Source: Collimonas pratensis
Lineage (GTDB): Bacteria; Pseudomonadota; Gammaproteobacteria; Burkholderiales; Burkholderiaceae_D
Direction of reading: 5' to 3'
Length of the DNA stretch: 64,000 nt
Assembly: GCF_001584185.1 (NCBI RefSeq)
Contig: NZ_CP013234.1
Coordinates: 1,612,001-1,676,000, forward strand
Below are positions 19,420 through 27,941 of the stretch, one piece after another. A model generated the notes under the pieces. It ran no database searches. It saw only the letters and a program-made list of their open reading frames with translations, and was not told the origin of the DNA. The position numbers and the translations under genes were made by a program. The stretch's first letter is position 1; each line of letters starts with the position of its first letter.

Positions 19420-19450
19420 TTGACCTTGCTATCGTGGGAAGGTTTATAGT
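19420..19450 (+). promoter_or_regulatory. CueR-type promoter/operator of the copZ-like gene
   Basis: TTGACC (19420-19425) and TATAGT (19445-19450) are separated by 19 bases. Inside lies ACCTTGC-N7-GGAAGGT, a dyad with one mismatch to the copA box at 18620-18640. It starts 22 bases after the stop of the preceding gene and 35 bases before the chaperone start codon. Confidence 0.85.
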
Positions 19451-19484
19451 GGCTGCAGTACTGAACCAACCCACGGAGCAAAAC

Positions 19485-19685
19485 ATGATTCAATTCACTG
19501 TGCAGGACATAACGTGCGGCCATTGCGCCGGCCGCATCAGCAAAGCCATCAGCGGCGTCGATGCCGGCGCCAAGGTGGAGATCAAGATCGACAGCCACAC
19601 GGTAGCGATTGAGAGCCAGGCCGGCGCCGCCGAGCTGGCGGAGGCCATCAAGGATGCCGGTTATACGCCGCAGTTGCAGGCTTGA
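19485..19685 (+). CDS. copZ: CopZ-like heavy-metal-associated copper chaperone
   Basis: Cytoplasmic one-domain metallochaperone, 66 residues, that binds Cu(I) and would hand it to CopA. The HMA motif ITCGHCAGRISKAI shows the two ligand cysteines (CGHC); the C-terminal DAGYTPQL is also typical. Start ATG 19485 has GGAG six bases before it; the frame is open upstream to 19401 but lacks an RBS and would swallow the promoter. The CueR-type promoter 35 bases upstream ties it to copper control. A GC-rich terminator follows at once. Confidence 0.9.
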   Translation: MIQFTVQDITCGHCAGRISKAISGVDAGAKVEIKIDSHTVAIESQAGAAELAEAIKDAGYTPQLQA

Positions 19686-19691
19686 GATGGC

Positions 19692-19732
19692 GCGGCGGCG
19701 CTGGCAGGGCAGCTTGCCGCGCCGCCGCTTTT
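19692..19732 (+). terminator. Rho-independent terminator after copZ
   Basis: A ten-base stem (GCGGCGGCGC with GCGCCGCCGC), 17-base loop and TTTT directly after the stem. Its end touches the stop of the convergent DUF885 gene. Confidence 0.6.
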
Positions 19733-21609
19733 CAGGTGCTTAGCTTGACGCCGGCAATATAGCGATCGATCACCGTCGGCAATACCGTCAGCGGCACGCC
19801 GCCGCTTTTCACCAGTGCGTCGTTAAAACCGGCCAGGTCGAAATGGGCGCCCAGTGCCTGTTTCGCGCGGTCGCGCTGATGCAGGATTTCGTTGTGTCCC
19901 ATCTTGTAGCCGCAAGCCTGTCCAGGCGACACACAATAGCGGTCGACTTCGCTGGTGATGGCAGCGACCCCGCGGCCACAGTTTTCAACCATGAAGCGGA
20001 TCGCCTGCTGGCGCGTCCATTTCATCGCGTGCAAGCCGGTATCGACCACCAGGCGGCAAGCGCGGAACTGCTGCGCCTGCAGATAACCGATCTGACTGAA
20101 CGGGTCCTTGGCATAGATGCCGAACTCGTCGACCAGCTGCTCGGCATACAAGGCCCAGCCTTCGATAAAGGCGTTGAAGCCGACCATGGACGTGATCAGC
20201 GGCAGGTCCGCATGGTGTTCCGCCAGGTACGCCCCCTGCCAGGTGTGGCCGGGAATGCCTTCGTGCGCGGTGAGCGTGGCGATTTCCGATTTCGGCCAGA
20301 GCGTGGTCGATTTCAGGTTGATGTAATAAATCGCTGGCCGCGATCCATCCAGTGCGGCGAAATTCATGTAACCGAGCGGGGCGCCGGCTTCGATATCGGC
20401 CGGCACCCGCTTGATGATCAGCGGCGCCTTCAGGCCCAGGTGCGAGATCTCCGGCATCAGCAGGCGCACTGCCGCAATCCGTTCATTGCAATAGGCGATC
20501 AGCTGTTCGCGGCCCTGGTCGTCGTCGGCATAGAAACGCTTGGGATCCTTGGACAGCGCCAGCAGGCGCTCGCCCACCGTGCCCTGGCTGATGCCTTGCG
20601 CCTTGAGGATGGTGTCGATGCGCGCCTGCAGCGCCTTGTTCTGTTCCAGGCCGATGGCGTGGATTTCGGCGGCGCTGCGGGTGGTGGTGGTGCCCAGTTT
20701 CAGCGCCCATTCGTAATACGCGGCGCCGTCCGGCAAACGCTGCACGCCGGCCACATCGGTGGCTTTGGCGGTGGCTTTAGTAAAGCCAGCGATCTGCCGT
20801 TCCAGCGCCGGGTACACCTTGTCGTTGACCAGCGCCGTTGCCCGCGTTTCCCAGTCGCCCTCGATGCCGAGCTCGCGCGTGCGGCGGGTGATCGAAGTCA
20901 CCAGCTTTTGCCTTGCTACTTGCGTGTTGCGATAATTCTGCAGTTGGATCAGCGTGGTATGTGCGATGAAATCCGGCGGCATGATGCCTTTGCCGGCCTG
21001 TTCTGCTATGCGCGCGCTTTCCTGGTCGAGCAGGCGCGCCATGGCCGCCACCCGCTCAAGATAAGCCTCGGCGTCGGCGGCGTTGGCGATGTGGTGCTGC
21101 GAGTCGAGAAATTCAGGCACCGCGATCAGTGCGCCATCCTGCTGGGTCACCGGGAAAGGATCGGTGCCGCCGTAGAAGCCGCTGGCCGCGCCGCCATAGG
21201 AAAAGCGCAGGCCATCCACGCCCTGATTCGCCGCATAGCGCACGCTGTCGTAACGGATTTGCGCATCCGGGCTGAGCCTGGCGCGTTCCACCGTGTGCAT
21301 GCGCGCCAGCATCGATTTCACCTGGTCGGCCCAGAGCGCGTCGCCGGCCGGGGAGGCATCCTGCAAGCGCGACTTGAGCGCGGCGCGGGCGCCGGAATCG
21401 AGCCCTAGCGAAGTCGCCGAAGTCGGCGCCAGGCGCAGGACTTCCTCGGCAAAGTCGGCCAGCATGCCGTTGAATTTCTGGTCGGCCGGGCTGGCGTCCT
21501 TGCCCTGGGCGCGGGCGATGCCGGGCAGGGCGGTGACTGCAGCCGCGGAAAGCGCGCTCAACAGCACGTCGCGCCGGCGGCGGGAAAAAGGCGAGGGTGT
21601 CTTGTACAT
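19732..21609 (-). CDS. DUF885-family metallopeptidase-like protein, exported
   Basis: Periplasmic or surface protein of 625 residues. The N-terminus MYKTPSPFSRRRRDVLLSAL looks like a twin-arginine signal, with cleavage near ARA-QGK. The body is all-helical with the DUF885 core; LTAHEGIPGHTWQGAYLAEH near residue 445 contains an HExxxH zinc-site pattern seen across this family, which is related to M32-like carboxypeptidases. Members are annotated as putative peptidases without firm substrates. It stands alone between copZ (convergent) and the SRPBCC gene on the same strand, from which it is separated by 47 bases. Confidence 0.85.
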   Translation of the reverse strand: MYKTPSPFSRRRRDVLLSALSAAAVTALPGIARAQGKDASPADQKFNGMLADFAEEVLRLAPTSATSLGLDSGARAALKSRLQDASPAGDALWADQVKSMLARMHTVERARLSPDAQIRYDSVRYAANQGVDGLRFSYGGAASGFYGGTDPFPVTQQDGALIAVPEFLDSQHHIANAADAEAYLERVAAMARLLDQESARIAEQAGKGIMPPDFIAHTTLIQLQNYRNTQVARQKLVTSITRRTRELGIEGDWETRATALVNDKVYPALERQIAGFTKATAKATDVAGVQRLPDGAAYYEWALKLGTTTTRSAAEIHAIGLEQNKALQARIDTILKAQGISQGTVGERLLALSKDPKRFYADDDQGREQLIAYCNERIAAVRLLMPEISHLGLKAPLIIKRVPADIEAGAPLGYMNFAALDGSRPAIYYINLKSTTLWPKSEIATLTAHEGIPGHTWQGAYLAEHHADLPLITSMVGFNAFIEGWALYAEQLVDEFGIYAKDPFSQIGYLQAQQFRACRLVVDTGLHAMKWTRQQAIRFMVENCGRGVAAITSEVDRYCVSPGQACGYKMGHNEILHQRDRAKQALGAHFDLAGFNDALVKSGGVPLTVLPTVIDRYIAGVKLST

Positions 21610-21656
21610 GGAATCCTTTGTGTTCTGCGAGAAAAGAATAGCCCCGCCAGTCTATC

Positions 21657-22064
21657 TCAAGATTGCTCCGCCAGCTTCTTGAGGGCTGCCAGCACATCCG
21701 GAAAGTCGCCGGTTACCAGCGGGCCGATTTCAGCGGCGCCCGGCCCGCTGATCTGCGTGCTGTAGATAATCCTGGTGCGGCCGGACGGCAGCGGCTCCAA
21801 CTTGTGGCTGACCAGTACGCGCGTGTCATCCACCACGGTCTCGTCGATGAAGCTTTGGTTGGGTATGACCTCGGTCAAGGTGCTGGTCAAGGGATCCTGT
21901 CCCGGCGGCCGCATCGTGAACGTAGTGCCTGCCACGAACGGACCATGCAATTCGATGCTTTCGATACCGGCGTTCCAGTCCTTCCAGCGCGCGACGTCGG
22001 CGAACAGCGCCCACACGCGGGATGGCGCGGCGCTGGTTTCGATGCTTTCTTCATGAGTCCACAT
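21657..22064 (-). CDS. SRPBCC-family (polyketide cyclase/START-like) protein
   Basis: Small soluble protein of 135 residues with the helix-grip fold that binds hydrophobic ligands in a cavity. The sequence starts MWTHEESIETSAAPSRVWAL, the usual first strand and helix of SRPBCC proteins, followed by DVARWKDWNAGIES and a set of antiparallel strands. The start at 22064 is favoured by GGAG six bases upstream; an upstream ATG at 22076 has no RBS. The ligand cannot be predicted. It lies just upstream of the DUF885 gene on the same strand and may be co-transcribed with it. Confidence 0.82.
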   Translation of the reverse strand: MWTHEESIETSAAPSRVWALFADVARWKDWNAGIESIELHGPFVAGTTFTMRPPGQDPLTSTLTEVIPNQSFIDETVVDDTRVLVSHKLEPLPSGRTRIIYSTQISGPGAAEIGPLVTGDFPDVLAALKKLAEQS

Positions 22065-22116
22065 AGCTATCTCCATGAGAGGTAAGGTGAATAGATTGCT
22101 GACCGTTTGCAATCGC

Positions 22117-23271
22117 TCATTTTGCCATTGGCCGGATTTTTTCACTGAGGATCTTGTGCTGTGCATCGATCATGGCCAGGTTTGGATCGTGACCGGTCTG
22201 CGGTACCGCTACATATTCCTTGTCAGGCGCGACAAGGCCGTCAAAATAACGTTTTGCCACATCGGGCACGGCGACCAGATCTTCCGATCCCTCGATGATA
22301 TAAACCGGAATATCGAAGCGCATTCCCAGTTTGGGCAAGTCGATGCGGGAAAATATGCCGTCGCCCTTGAGGCCGACGAACTGCAGGTAGGAGTAGTCGT
22401 CGGCCTGCTCAAAAAAATCCTGCATCTGTGCAGTGGCATATCCGGGGGCGGGTACCCACCATGCTTTCGGTGCAGCCGCTGAAGTCTTGGCCTCATAGAT
22501 ACGCGTCGCCCGTCGCAAGATGCCGCTGTTGCGTGGGTTTGTCCAAGGCGGCGGGCCGAGCGCTTCAATTGTCGAGACTGTCTTTTGATCGCCTGCAGCG
22601 CGCGCCAGGGAAATCAGTTTCGTGTAGCTGGCGTTCTGGTTTTCTCGATAGCTCACGATCTGTCCAGTCCCGACGTAGGCATAAAACAGGTCCGGCCTGG
22701 ATTTCACCATGTAGATGCCGAGGATCGACCCCCATGATCCGCCCATGAGAATGACTTCGCGCTTACCGAACTGCCTGGTCAGATATTCTGTCAGCTCGAT
22801 CCCGTCTTGCGCCATGCGTTCGACCGTCAGCACAGATGCAGCCGTTGCCGGGTTGGCGGCGAAGGTCTTGCCGGCGCCGCGCTGATCCCATTGCACCAGC
22901 GTGAATTCACTCTGCCAGGCGCCATAAATTGCATCCGCGTAAGGGTTCAGCGAATTTCCGGGACCGCCGTGAAGAAACAGGATCAGCGGGTTGTCACAGC
23001 TCGTGCCGCTTATGGTGATCCATTGCTGAATACCGCCGATCAAGACGAATTTTTTTTCATCCAGTTTGATGTTGGATGACGTACAGCTACCGGCGCTTTC
23101 CATTTTTGGCGACATTTGCGCAGTATCGCTTTGCGCGATGCCGTACAGCGGTTGCCAGAACAGTAGCGAGGCTAAGCTCAAGGTTGCAAGTTTGCTGATG
23201 ATGGAGGCGAAGCCGTTGCCTGCATCGAAATACCCTGTAAATGGAAAATACTTTTTCACGCTAACGATCAC
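22117..23271 (-). CDS. Secreted alpha/beta hydrolase (prolyl-aminopeptidase-like)
   Basis: Exported hydrolase of 384 residues. A basic N-terminus and hydrophobic stretch (KLATLSLASLLFWQPLYGIAQ) form a signal peptide. The oxyanion-hole motif LFLHGGPGNS (near residue 98) and WDQRGAGKT are those of the proline iminopeptidase group (S33); the nucleophile Ser sits in MGGSWGS near residue 178, an Asp in GSEDLVAVPD and the His in QTGHDPN near the C-terminus complete the triad. The natural substrate is unknown. Base composition is somewhat less GC-rich than most neighbours. Confidence 0.85.
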   Translation of the reverse strand: MIVSVKKYFPFTGYFDAGNGFASIISKLATLSLASLLFWQPLYGIAQSDTAQMSPKMESAGSCTSSNIKLDEKKFVLIGGIQQWITISGTSCDNPLILFLHGGPGNSLNPYADAIYGAWQSEFTLVQWDQRGAGKTFAANPATAASVLTVERMAQDGIELTEYLTRQFGKREVILMGGSWGSILGIYMVKSRPDLFYAYVGTGQIVSYRENQNASYTKLISLARAAGDQKTVSTIEALGPPPWTNPRNSGILRRATRIYEAKTSAAAPKAWWVPAPGYATAQMQDFFEQADDYSYLQFVGLKGDGIFSRIDLPKLGMRFDIPVYIIEGSEDLVAVPDVAKRYFDGLVAPDKEYVAVPQTGHDPNLAMIDAQHKILSEKIRPMAK

Positions 23272-23367
23272 CGGTAGTCATGCAGCTTGGTGGCATGGAT
23301 GGAATTGGATTTTTGGACATTATGTGCTTAGCTTGTGAATACATGGCGTAATCGCTTGTAGCAGGGA

Positions 23368-23634
23368 TCAGGCTCGCCATGCTTTCATCTCATTGAACAG
23401 GTTTTTTTTTCTGTTGAATATTTGATAGGCCACTAACACCAGCAATATGACCAGGACCGAATTGATAATGATAGGTGGCGATGTTTTTGGTGGGATTACT
23501 CTATCAAACACGGTATAGACAGTCACGCAGAGCCAGCTTGCCGCCTTGAGCCATTCGCGTTTCAATAAATGTGTGACGACACAGAAGGCTCCGCCGGCGA
23601 GAATGAGTTGCGTAGCCAGGGTAATCGTTTGCAT
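23368..23634 (-). CDS. Small membrane protein of unknown function
   Basis: 88 residues with two or three hydrophobic segments: residues about 4-22 (LATQLILAGGAFCVVTHLL), 28-45 and 58-75 (IINSVLVILLVLVAYQIF), ending in a basic tail (NRKKNLFNEMKAW). The look is that of a small inner-membrane protein with short loops. No family recognised. It lies 15 bases after the stop of the secreted protein gene at 23650-24300, same strand, so the two probably form an operon. The region is AT-richer than the rest of the window. Confidence 0.6.
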   Translation of the reverse strand: MQTITLATQLILAGGAFCVVTHLLKREWLKAASWLCVTVYTVFDRVIPPKTSPPIIINSVLVILLVLVAYQIFNRKKNLFNEMKAWRA

Positions 23635-23649
23635 ATTGCAGGCTTTCAG

Positions 23650-24300
23650 TTAATTGACGCAGCTTGGATACGGCGCCGCCTCGCCAGCTACGATCGGGCA
23701 AAGCTTGATCGGATTCAGCTGCTTGAATTTCTCCGTCCATTTGCCGACGTCGATGGCAAGCGGGGTGGCGGACGGTGCACCGCGTTCGGCCCATTGGATC
23801 GTGTAATAGTCGCTGCTGCCCTTGATCACGGCGATGACCGCCGCTTCGCTGGTTTTTCCTGCCGTGGTAGGAGAGGTGCCGCAGGAGGCGACCAGGACGA
23901 AGGCGTCACGGTCGCTGATTTTGTCGATGCCGATTTCCTGGCCGCTGAACGATGTCGGGCAGGCACGCTGGAAACCGGCGGCCATGTTGACGGCGAATGA
24001 CTGTGGCGTGACCTGCGGATTCTGCGCCAGGTCCTTGACGCCGGTGACGGTGATCATCTGGGTCCATTGGTTGACGTTCTCTTTGTCCAGCACCGCTTCG
24101 CGGATATAGTGCGAGCCCTGGGCGTTTTCAAACGCATTCTTGAACCCCGGCGGCGAGGTGACTACCAGCAGCTGGCTGTAAATCGGGGTAATCGTTTTCA
24201 ATGCAACACCGTGCTGTTGCCCGGCGCTCTTGCCGGTGTCGGCGGCATGGGCAAGCGATATGCATGCGCATGCCGCCAGCAGAAGTCCAGTCTTGTTCAT
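23650..24300 (-). CDS. Secreted hypothetical protein
   Basis: 216 residues with a clear signal peptide (MNKTGLLLAACACISLAHA-ADT). No family recognised. The mature part starts with KTITPIYSQLLVVTSPPGF and contains four cysteines (AFQRACPTSF, VASCGTS, IKLCPIV, YPSCVN), even in number and compatible with disulfides in the periplasm. YIREAVLDKENVNQWTQMI resembles the heat-stable, mixed alpha/beta pattern of small lipid- or peptide-binding secreted proteins, but this is not an assignment. It is followed by a small membrane protein gene that may be its partner. Confidence 0.65.
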   Translation of the reverse strand: MNKTGLLLAACACISLAHAADTGKSAGQQHGVALKTITPIYSQLLVVTSPPGFKNAFENAQGSHYIREAVLDKENVNQWTQMITVTGVKDLAQNPQVTPQSFAVNMAAGFQRACPTSFSGQEIGIDKISDRDAFVLVASCGTSPTTAGKTSEAAVIAVIKGSSDYYTIQWAERGAPSATPLAIDVGKWTEKFKQLNPIKLCPIVAGEAAPYPSCVN

Positions 24301-24402
24301 GTTTTCCTCGCAAGGGCTCGGGGCAGGGCGGGATATCCGCTTCCATCAAGCGTTCGGTGCAGGGGCCATGATAGGTCTGATATTTCTAAATTGCAACTTT
24401 CA

Positions 24403-24430
24403 AAAAAATACCCCGCCGGTCAAGGCGGGG
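24403..24430 (-). terminator. Rho-independent terminator after the carboxylesterase gene
   Basis: On the minus strand CCCCGCC-TTGACC-GGCGGGG is followed by TATTTTTTTG. It lies 61 bases after the stop of the minus-strand esterase gene. Confidence 0.75.
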
Positions 24431-24490
24431 CAGTCATGTTGCGTGGTGTAAAACATGGAGGCGCTCAGGCCGCGCAGCCGCTTGCTCTGC

Positions 24491-25159
24491 TTAAGCCAGC
24501 ACGCGGCGCAGCCAGTTGCCGATATCGGCGACTTCCTCGGCGCAGACCGAGTGCTGCATCATGTATTCATGCCATTCGACGCTGTAGCCCAGTTGCAGCA
24601 GCAAGTCGCGCGACATTTCCGCGCGGTTGACGAGCACCACCGGATCGGCGCGGCCGTGAGCCTGGAAAATCGGCGTGTGCTGGTTGGCGGCGTGGCGTTC
24701 GGCGGCGATCTTGTCGTTGAGCGGCAGATAGCCGGACAGGCACATCAGGCCGGCCAGTTTCTGCGGGTAGCGCAAGCCGGTTTGCAAGGTCATGGCGCAG
24801 CCTTGTGAAAATCCGGCGAGGACGATCTTGTCGGCCGCGATGCCAAGCGCGATCTGCTCTGCGATCAGGGCTTCGATATCGGCTTGCGACTTGCGCAGGC
24901 CGGCTTCATCTTCGCGCCGCACCAGGTCGGTGGTGAGGATGTCGTACCAGGCCGGCATCACGTAGCCGTTGTTGATGGTGACCGGAATCGCCGGCGCGCT
25001 CGGGAAGACGAAGCGGATGCCGGGACAGCCGCTCAGGTCCAGTTCCTTGACGATGGGGACGAAATCAGAACCGTCGGCGCCCAGGCCGTGCATCCAGATG
25101 ACGGCGGCGCTTGGTGTTTCGGAAGTAGATATTTCCAGGGTTTCGAGTGTGCTTGACAT
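24491..25159 (-). CDS. Carboxylesterase (phospholipase/carboxylesterase family)
   Basis: Cytoplasmic alpha/beta hydrolase of 222 residues, of the YpfH/EstB group that cleaves short-chain esters and acyl thioesters. Motifs in order: oxyanion loop WMHGLGADGSDF (about residue 22), nucleophile in LAGFSQGCAMTLQ (Ser about 115), Asp in AHGRADPVV (about 170) and His in MMQHSVCAEEV (about 203). Length and arrangement are normal. It is the last gene of a minus-strand run beginning with darP, 58 bases after the MBL gene, and is closed by a good terminator. Confidence 0.9.
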   Translation of the reverse strand: MSSTLETLEISTSETPSAAVIWMHGLGADGSDFVPIVKELDLSGCPGIRFVFPSAPAIPVTINNGYVMPAWYDILTTDLVRREDEAGLRKSQADIEALIAEQIALGIAADKIVLAGFSQGCAMTLQTGLRYPQKLAGLMCLSGYLPLNDKIAAERHAANQHTPIFQAHGRADPVVLVNRAEMSRDLLLQLGYSVEWHEYMMQHSVCAEEVADIGNWLRRVLA

Positions 25160-25217
25160 GAGTGGGTCCGGATCTAGATTGAAAAATTAACGGGAGAATG
25201 AGAATGGCGGTAGCGGC

Positions 25218-26207
25218 TCAGATCACCATCAGGTCTTTGCCGACGATGATTTCGCCGCTGAATTGCTGGCGTGCTTCGGCCGACCACATGTCATCGGTGA
25301 TGGCAGGATCGCCGCCGGGCACGAAGTGGCTCAGCACCAGCGTCTTGACGCCGGCGCGCGCCGCCACCAGGCCGACTTGCGCGGTGCTGGTGTGGCTCTT
25401 CACCAGATGATCGAGCAGGGTCGGCGCATTGTCGACGGTGCGCATCAGTTTTTCCAGCGCCGGCAGATACATCACTTCGTGCACCAGCACGTCGGCGCCC
25501 TTGGCCAGCTGGATCAGGTTGTCGTTGTAGGCGGTATCGCCGGAAAACACCACCGAGCGGTCCTTGCTGTCGAAGCGGTAGGCGAAGGCGGGTTTCAGCG
25601 TGTAATGATCGACCAGGGCGGCGGTGACCTTCACCTGGTCGTTTTCCAGCACTACGCGCGGGCCGCTGAATTCATGGGTCTTGATCAGCGGACGCAGCGG
25701 AGGCCGGCCTTCTTCCTTGATGCGGACGGCGATGTCGAGCGCGTTCATGCGGACGAAATCGTCCATCATGCGGCGCATGCCGGGCGGGCCGTACATCTGC
25801 ACCGGCGTTGCCAGGCCGGTGGCCCAGGCCAGCAGCACCAGGTTGCCGAGATCGGCATTGTGGTCGGAGTGCTGGTGGGTCAGGAAGATGTCGCGGATCT
25901 GCGGCAGCTTGATGCCGGCCTTGACCAGTTGCTGGGCGACGCCGTTGCCGCAGTCGACTACATAGGGCTGGCCGTCGATCAGCAGGACATTGGCCGGCGC
26001 CGCGCGCAGGGCGGACGGCGTCGGGCCGCCCTTGGTGCCGAGCAGGATCAGGCGCGTGCCTTTGCCTTTATCGCCGGCGGCCGTCAGCGCTGCGCTGGTC
26101 TGCGCCTGCGCTGGCGTCAGCCACGGCAATGCGGCAGCGCCGCCGGCGGCTAGCGCCAGCTGCATGAATTTTCTGCGCGCGCCTTGCTGTTGCTGCTTGC
26201 GAATCAT
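25218..26207 (-). CDS. Exported MBL-fold metallohydrolase (RNase Z/arylsulfatase-like)
   Basis: 329 residues. A basic start with RR (QQQQGARRKFMQLALAAGG) and a hydrophobic core to PAQAQTS looks like a Tat or Sec signal. The metallo-beta-lactamase zinc motif TLHSDH-type is present as LTHQHSDHNAD near residue 112; further ligands are in VFSGDTAYND and LVLSHFVPGGDP. The overall sequence is closest to the beta-CASP-free, RNase-Z-like group whose exported members act on small molecules, not tRNA. It lies 30 bases after an orphan DctP-type binding protein gene, so the two may share a substrate. Confidence 0.85.
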   Translation of the reverse strand: MIRKQQQQGARRKFMQLALAAGGAAALPWLTPAQAQTSAALTAAGDKGKGTRLILLGTKGGPTPSALRAAPANVLLIDGQPYVVDCGNGVAQQLVKAGIKLPQIRDIFLTHQHSDHNADLGNLVLLAWATGLATPVQMYGPPGMRRMMDDFVRMNALDIAVRIKEEGRPPLRPLIKTHEFSGPRVVLENDQVKVTAALVDHYTLKPAFAYRFDSKDRSVVFSGDTAYNDNLIQLAKGADVLVHEVMYLPALEKLMRTVDNAPTLLDHLVKSHTSTAQVGLVAARAGVKTLVLSHFVPGGDPAITDDMWSAEARQQFSGEIIVGKDLMVI

Positions 26208-26237
26208 GGTTTTCTCCAGTGTCGCCAGGCGGCGGTG

Positions 26238-27278
26238 TTATTGCGCAACGTGCTTGAGGCACTGCGACACGATCTCGGCGGCGCCGGCCTTTTGCTGCCA
26301 GGCCGCGACCTGGCTGGCGGCGGCCTTGCGCAGACTATCCTGTATCTCTGGCGCCGGCGCCAGGTTGAGCGTCATCTTGTGGCCGCGCATGCGGCTGTAA
26401 TTCGCTTCGATGCGCTCCTGGATCTTGCTCCAGGAAGCATCCGCGGTGCGTTTGGCGGCCTCGCTCAGCACGGCTTGTTGTTCAGGCTTTAGTTGTTGCC
26501 AGACATCCTGGTTGATGACGGTGTAGCTGAGCGGGATGGCGTAGCTGATGGCGCTGAAGTTGCTCAGTTGATCCCACAGACGGTTGCCGGCGCCGCCGTC
26601 GCCGGAGGACAGCACGGCGTTCAGTTCGCCGGCCGTCAGCTTGGCCGGCACCGCTGAGAACGGCAGGTTCTCGCTGTGGGCGCCGACCTGCGCGAAGACG
26701 GCGCGGCTGTTGTCGTCGTAGGTGCGGATGCGCAGCGCCTGCAGCGCTGCCAGGTCAGTCACTGGTGCAGCCGACCAGATGCCGGACGGCGGCCATGGTG
26801 TGACGTACAGCAGGTGGGCATTCAGCTTGCGCAGATGCTGCTCGACCGCCGGCTGGGCGCAGTCGGCGAGCGCCCTGGCCTCGTCGAAGCCGCCGACCGT
26901 GAACGGCAGCGAAGACAGCAGGAAGAAGGGATCGCTGGCGCCGGCGATGCCGGCAAACAGCGTCGCCATTTCGACCTTGCCCTCGCTCAGCGCGCTGACC
27001 TGGGCGCTGCCTTTGAAAGGGTTTTGCGCTTCCTGCTCGGTGACGATGTTCAACGCATCCGCCGGCAGCGCGGCGGCCAGCTGCCTGACCGTATCGCCGA
27101 ACTGCAGGTCGGCGGCAGCGGTGACCGAGGTCGCCGGATACTCGTTGATGAGATGCAGGGTTTGCGCCTGCAGTGGCACGCTCAGGCCGAGCGTCAGTAG
27201 CGGCAGCAGCAAAAGTAAGGCAGGGTTGAAACGGGGTTTGCTTTGTTTGCTGGATTTGCTGAAAACCGCTGGCAACAT
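26238..27278 (-). CDS. TRAP-transporter-type solute-binding protein (DctP family), orphan
   Basis: Periplasmic binding protein of 346 residues. An unusually long signal region (about 38 residues, with LLLLLPLLTLGLSVPLQAQ) precedes the DctP fold; FKGSAQVSALSEGKVEMATLF and the conserved RIRTYDDNSRAVFAQVGA segment, whose Arg normally contacts a carboxylate ligand, support the family. Usually such proteins work with DctQ and DctM membrane subunits, but neither is nearby. It sits between a MogA-like gene (39 bases upstream) and the MBL hydrolase (30 bases downstream) on the same strand. Confidence 0.86.
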   Translation of the reverse strand: MLPAVFSKSSKQSKPRFNPALLLLLPLLTLGLSVPLQAQTLHLINEYPATSVTAAADLQFGDTVRQLAAALPADALNIVTEQEAQNPFKGSAQVSALSEGKVEMATLFAGIAGASDPFFLLSSLPFTVGGFDEARALADCAQPAVEQHLRKLNAHLLYVTPWPPSGIWSAAPVTDLAALQALRIRTYDDNSRAVFAQVGAHSENLPFSAVPAKLTAGELNAVLSSGDGGAGNRLWDQLSNFSAISYAIPLSYTVINQDVWQQLKPEQQAVLSEAAKRTADASWSKIQERIEANYSRMRGHKMTLNLAPAPEIQDSLRKAAASQVAAWQQKAGAAEIVSQCLKHVAQ

Positions 27279-27317
27279 GGATGCTGTCCGCTGAAAAGAA
27301 TTGGGTAAAGAGGGCGC

Positions 27318-27941
27318 CTAGGCAGGCTTGATTGCCGATTTCGGCCGGAACGCCTTGCACACCGCTTCATTGGTTTCGATATACGGACCGCCGATCAGGT
27401 CGATGCAGTAAGGCACGGCGGCGAAGATGCCGGACACTTTCTGCTTGCCGTCGGCATCCTTCAAGCCTTCGAGGGTTTCCTTGATGGCTTTCGGCTGTCC
27501 CGGCAGGTTCAGGATCAGGGCCGCATGATCGGCAGTTTCACGGATCACGGCCACTTGCCGCGACAGGATCGCGGTCGGCACGAACTGCAGGCTGATCTGG
27601 CGCATCTGTTCGCCAAAGCCAGGCATTTCCTTGGTCGCCACCGCCAGCGTCGCTTCCGGCGTGACGTCGCGCCGCGCCGGGCCGGTGCCGCCGGTAGTCA
27701 GCACCAGGTCGCAATGATGCTGGTCTGTCAACTCGATCAGGGTTTGCTCGATCAGCGCGCGCTCATCGGCGATCAGGCGGGTCTCCACCTGCCACGGGCT
27801 GGCGAGCGCGGCGGCCAGCCAGTCCTGCAGGGCGGGGATGCCTTGGTCTTGGTAAACCCCGCTGCTGGCGCGGTCGGAAATCGACACCAGGCCGATTTTC
27901 AGGCCCGCAGCCAGTGTTGGCGCAGGATTAATTGTGCTCAT
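27318..27941 (-). CDS. mog: Molybdopterin adenylyltransferase (MogA-like)
   Basis: Activates molybdopterin by adenylylation before molybdate insertion, in molybdenum cofactor synthesis; 207 residues, cytoplasmic. Recognised from KIGLVSISDRASSGVYQDQG at the N-terminus and the MoCF-domain core LVLTTGGTGPARRDVTPEAT, followed by LPGQPKAIKETL. Length fits MogA without the MoeA domain. Its first codons overlap the end of darP by 14 bases, so the pair is translationally coupled. Confidence 0.92.
   Translation of the reverse strand: MSTINPAPTLAAGLKIGLVSISDRASSGVYQDQGIPALQDWLAAALASPWQVETRLIADERALIEQTLIELTDQHHCDLVLTTGGTGPARRDVTPEATLAVATKEMPGFGEQMRQISLQFVPTAILSRQVAVIRETADHAALILNLPGQPKAIKETLEGLKDADGKQKVSGIFAAVPYCIDLIGGPYIETNEAVCKAFRPKSAIKPA

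Noticed and set aside
19843..21408. Over 500 open codons on the plus strand inside the DUF885 gene
   Set aside because: It mirrors a well-supported minus-strand gene and has a His/Arg/Gln-rich product with no family features.
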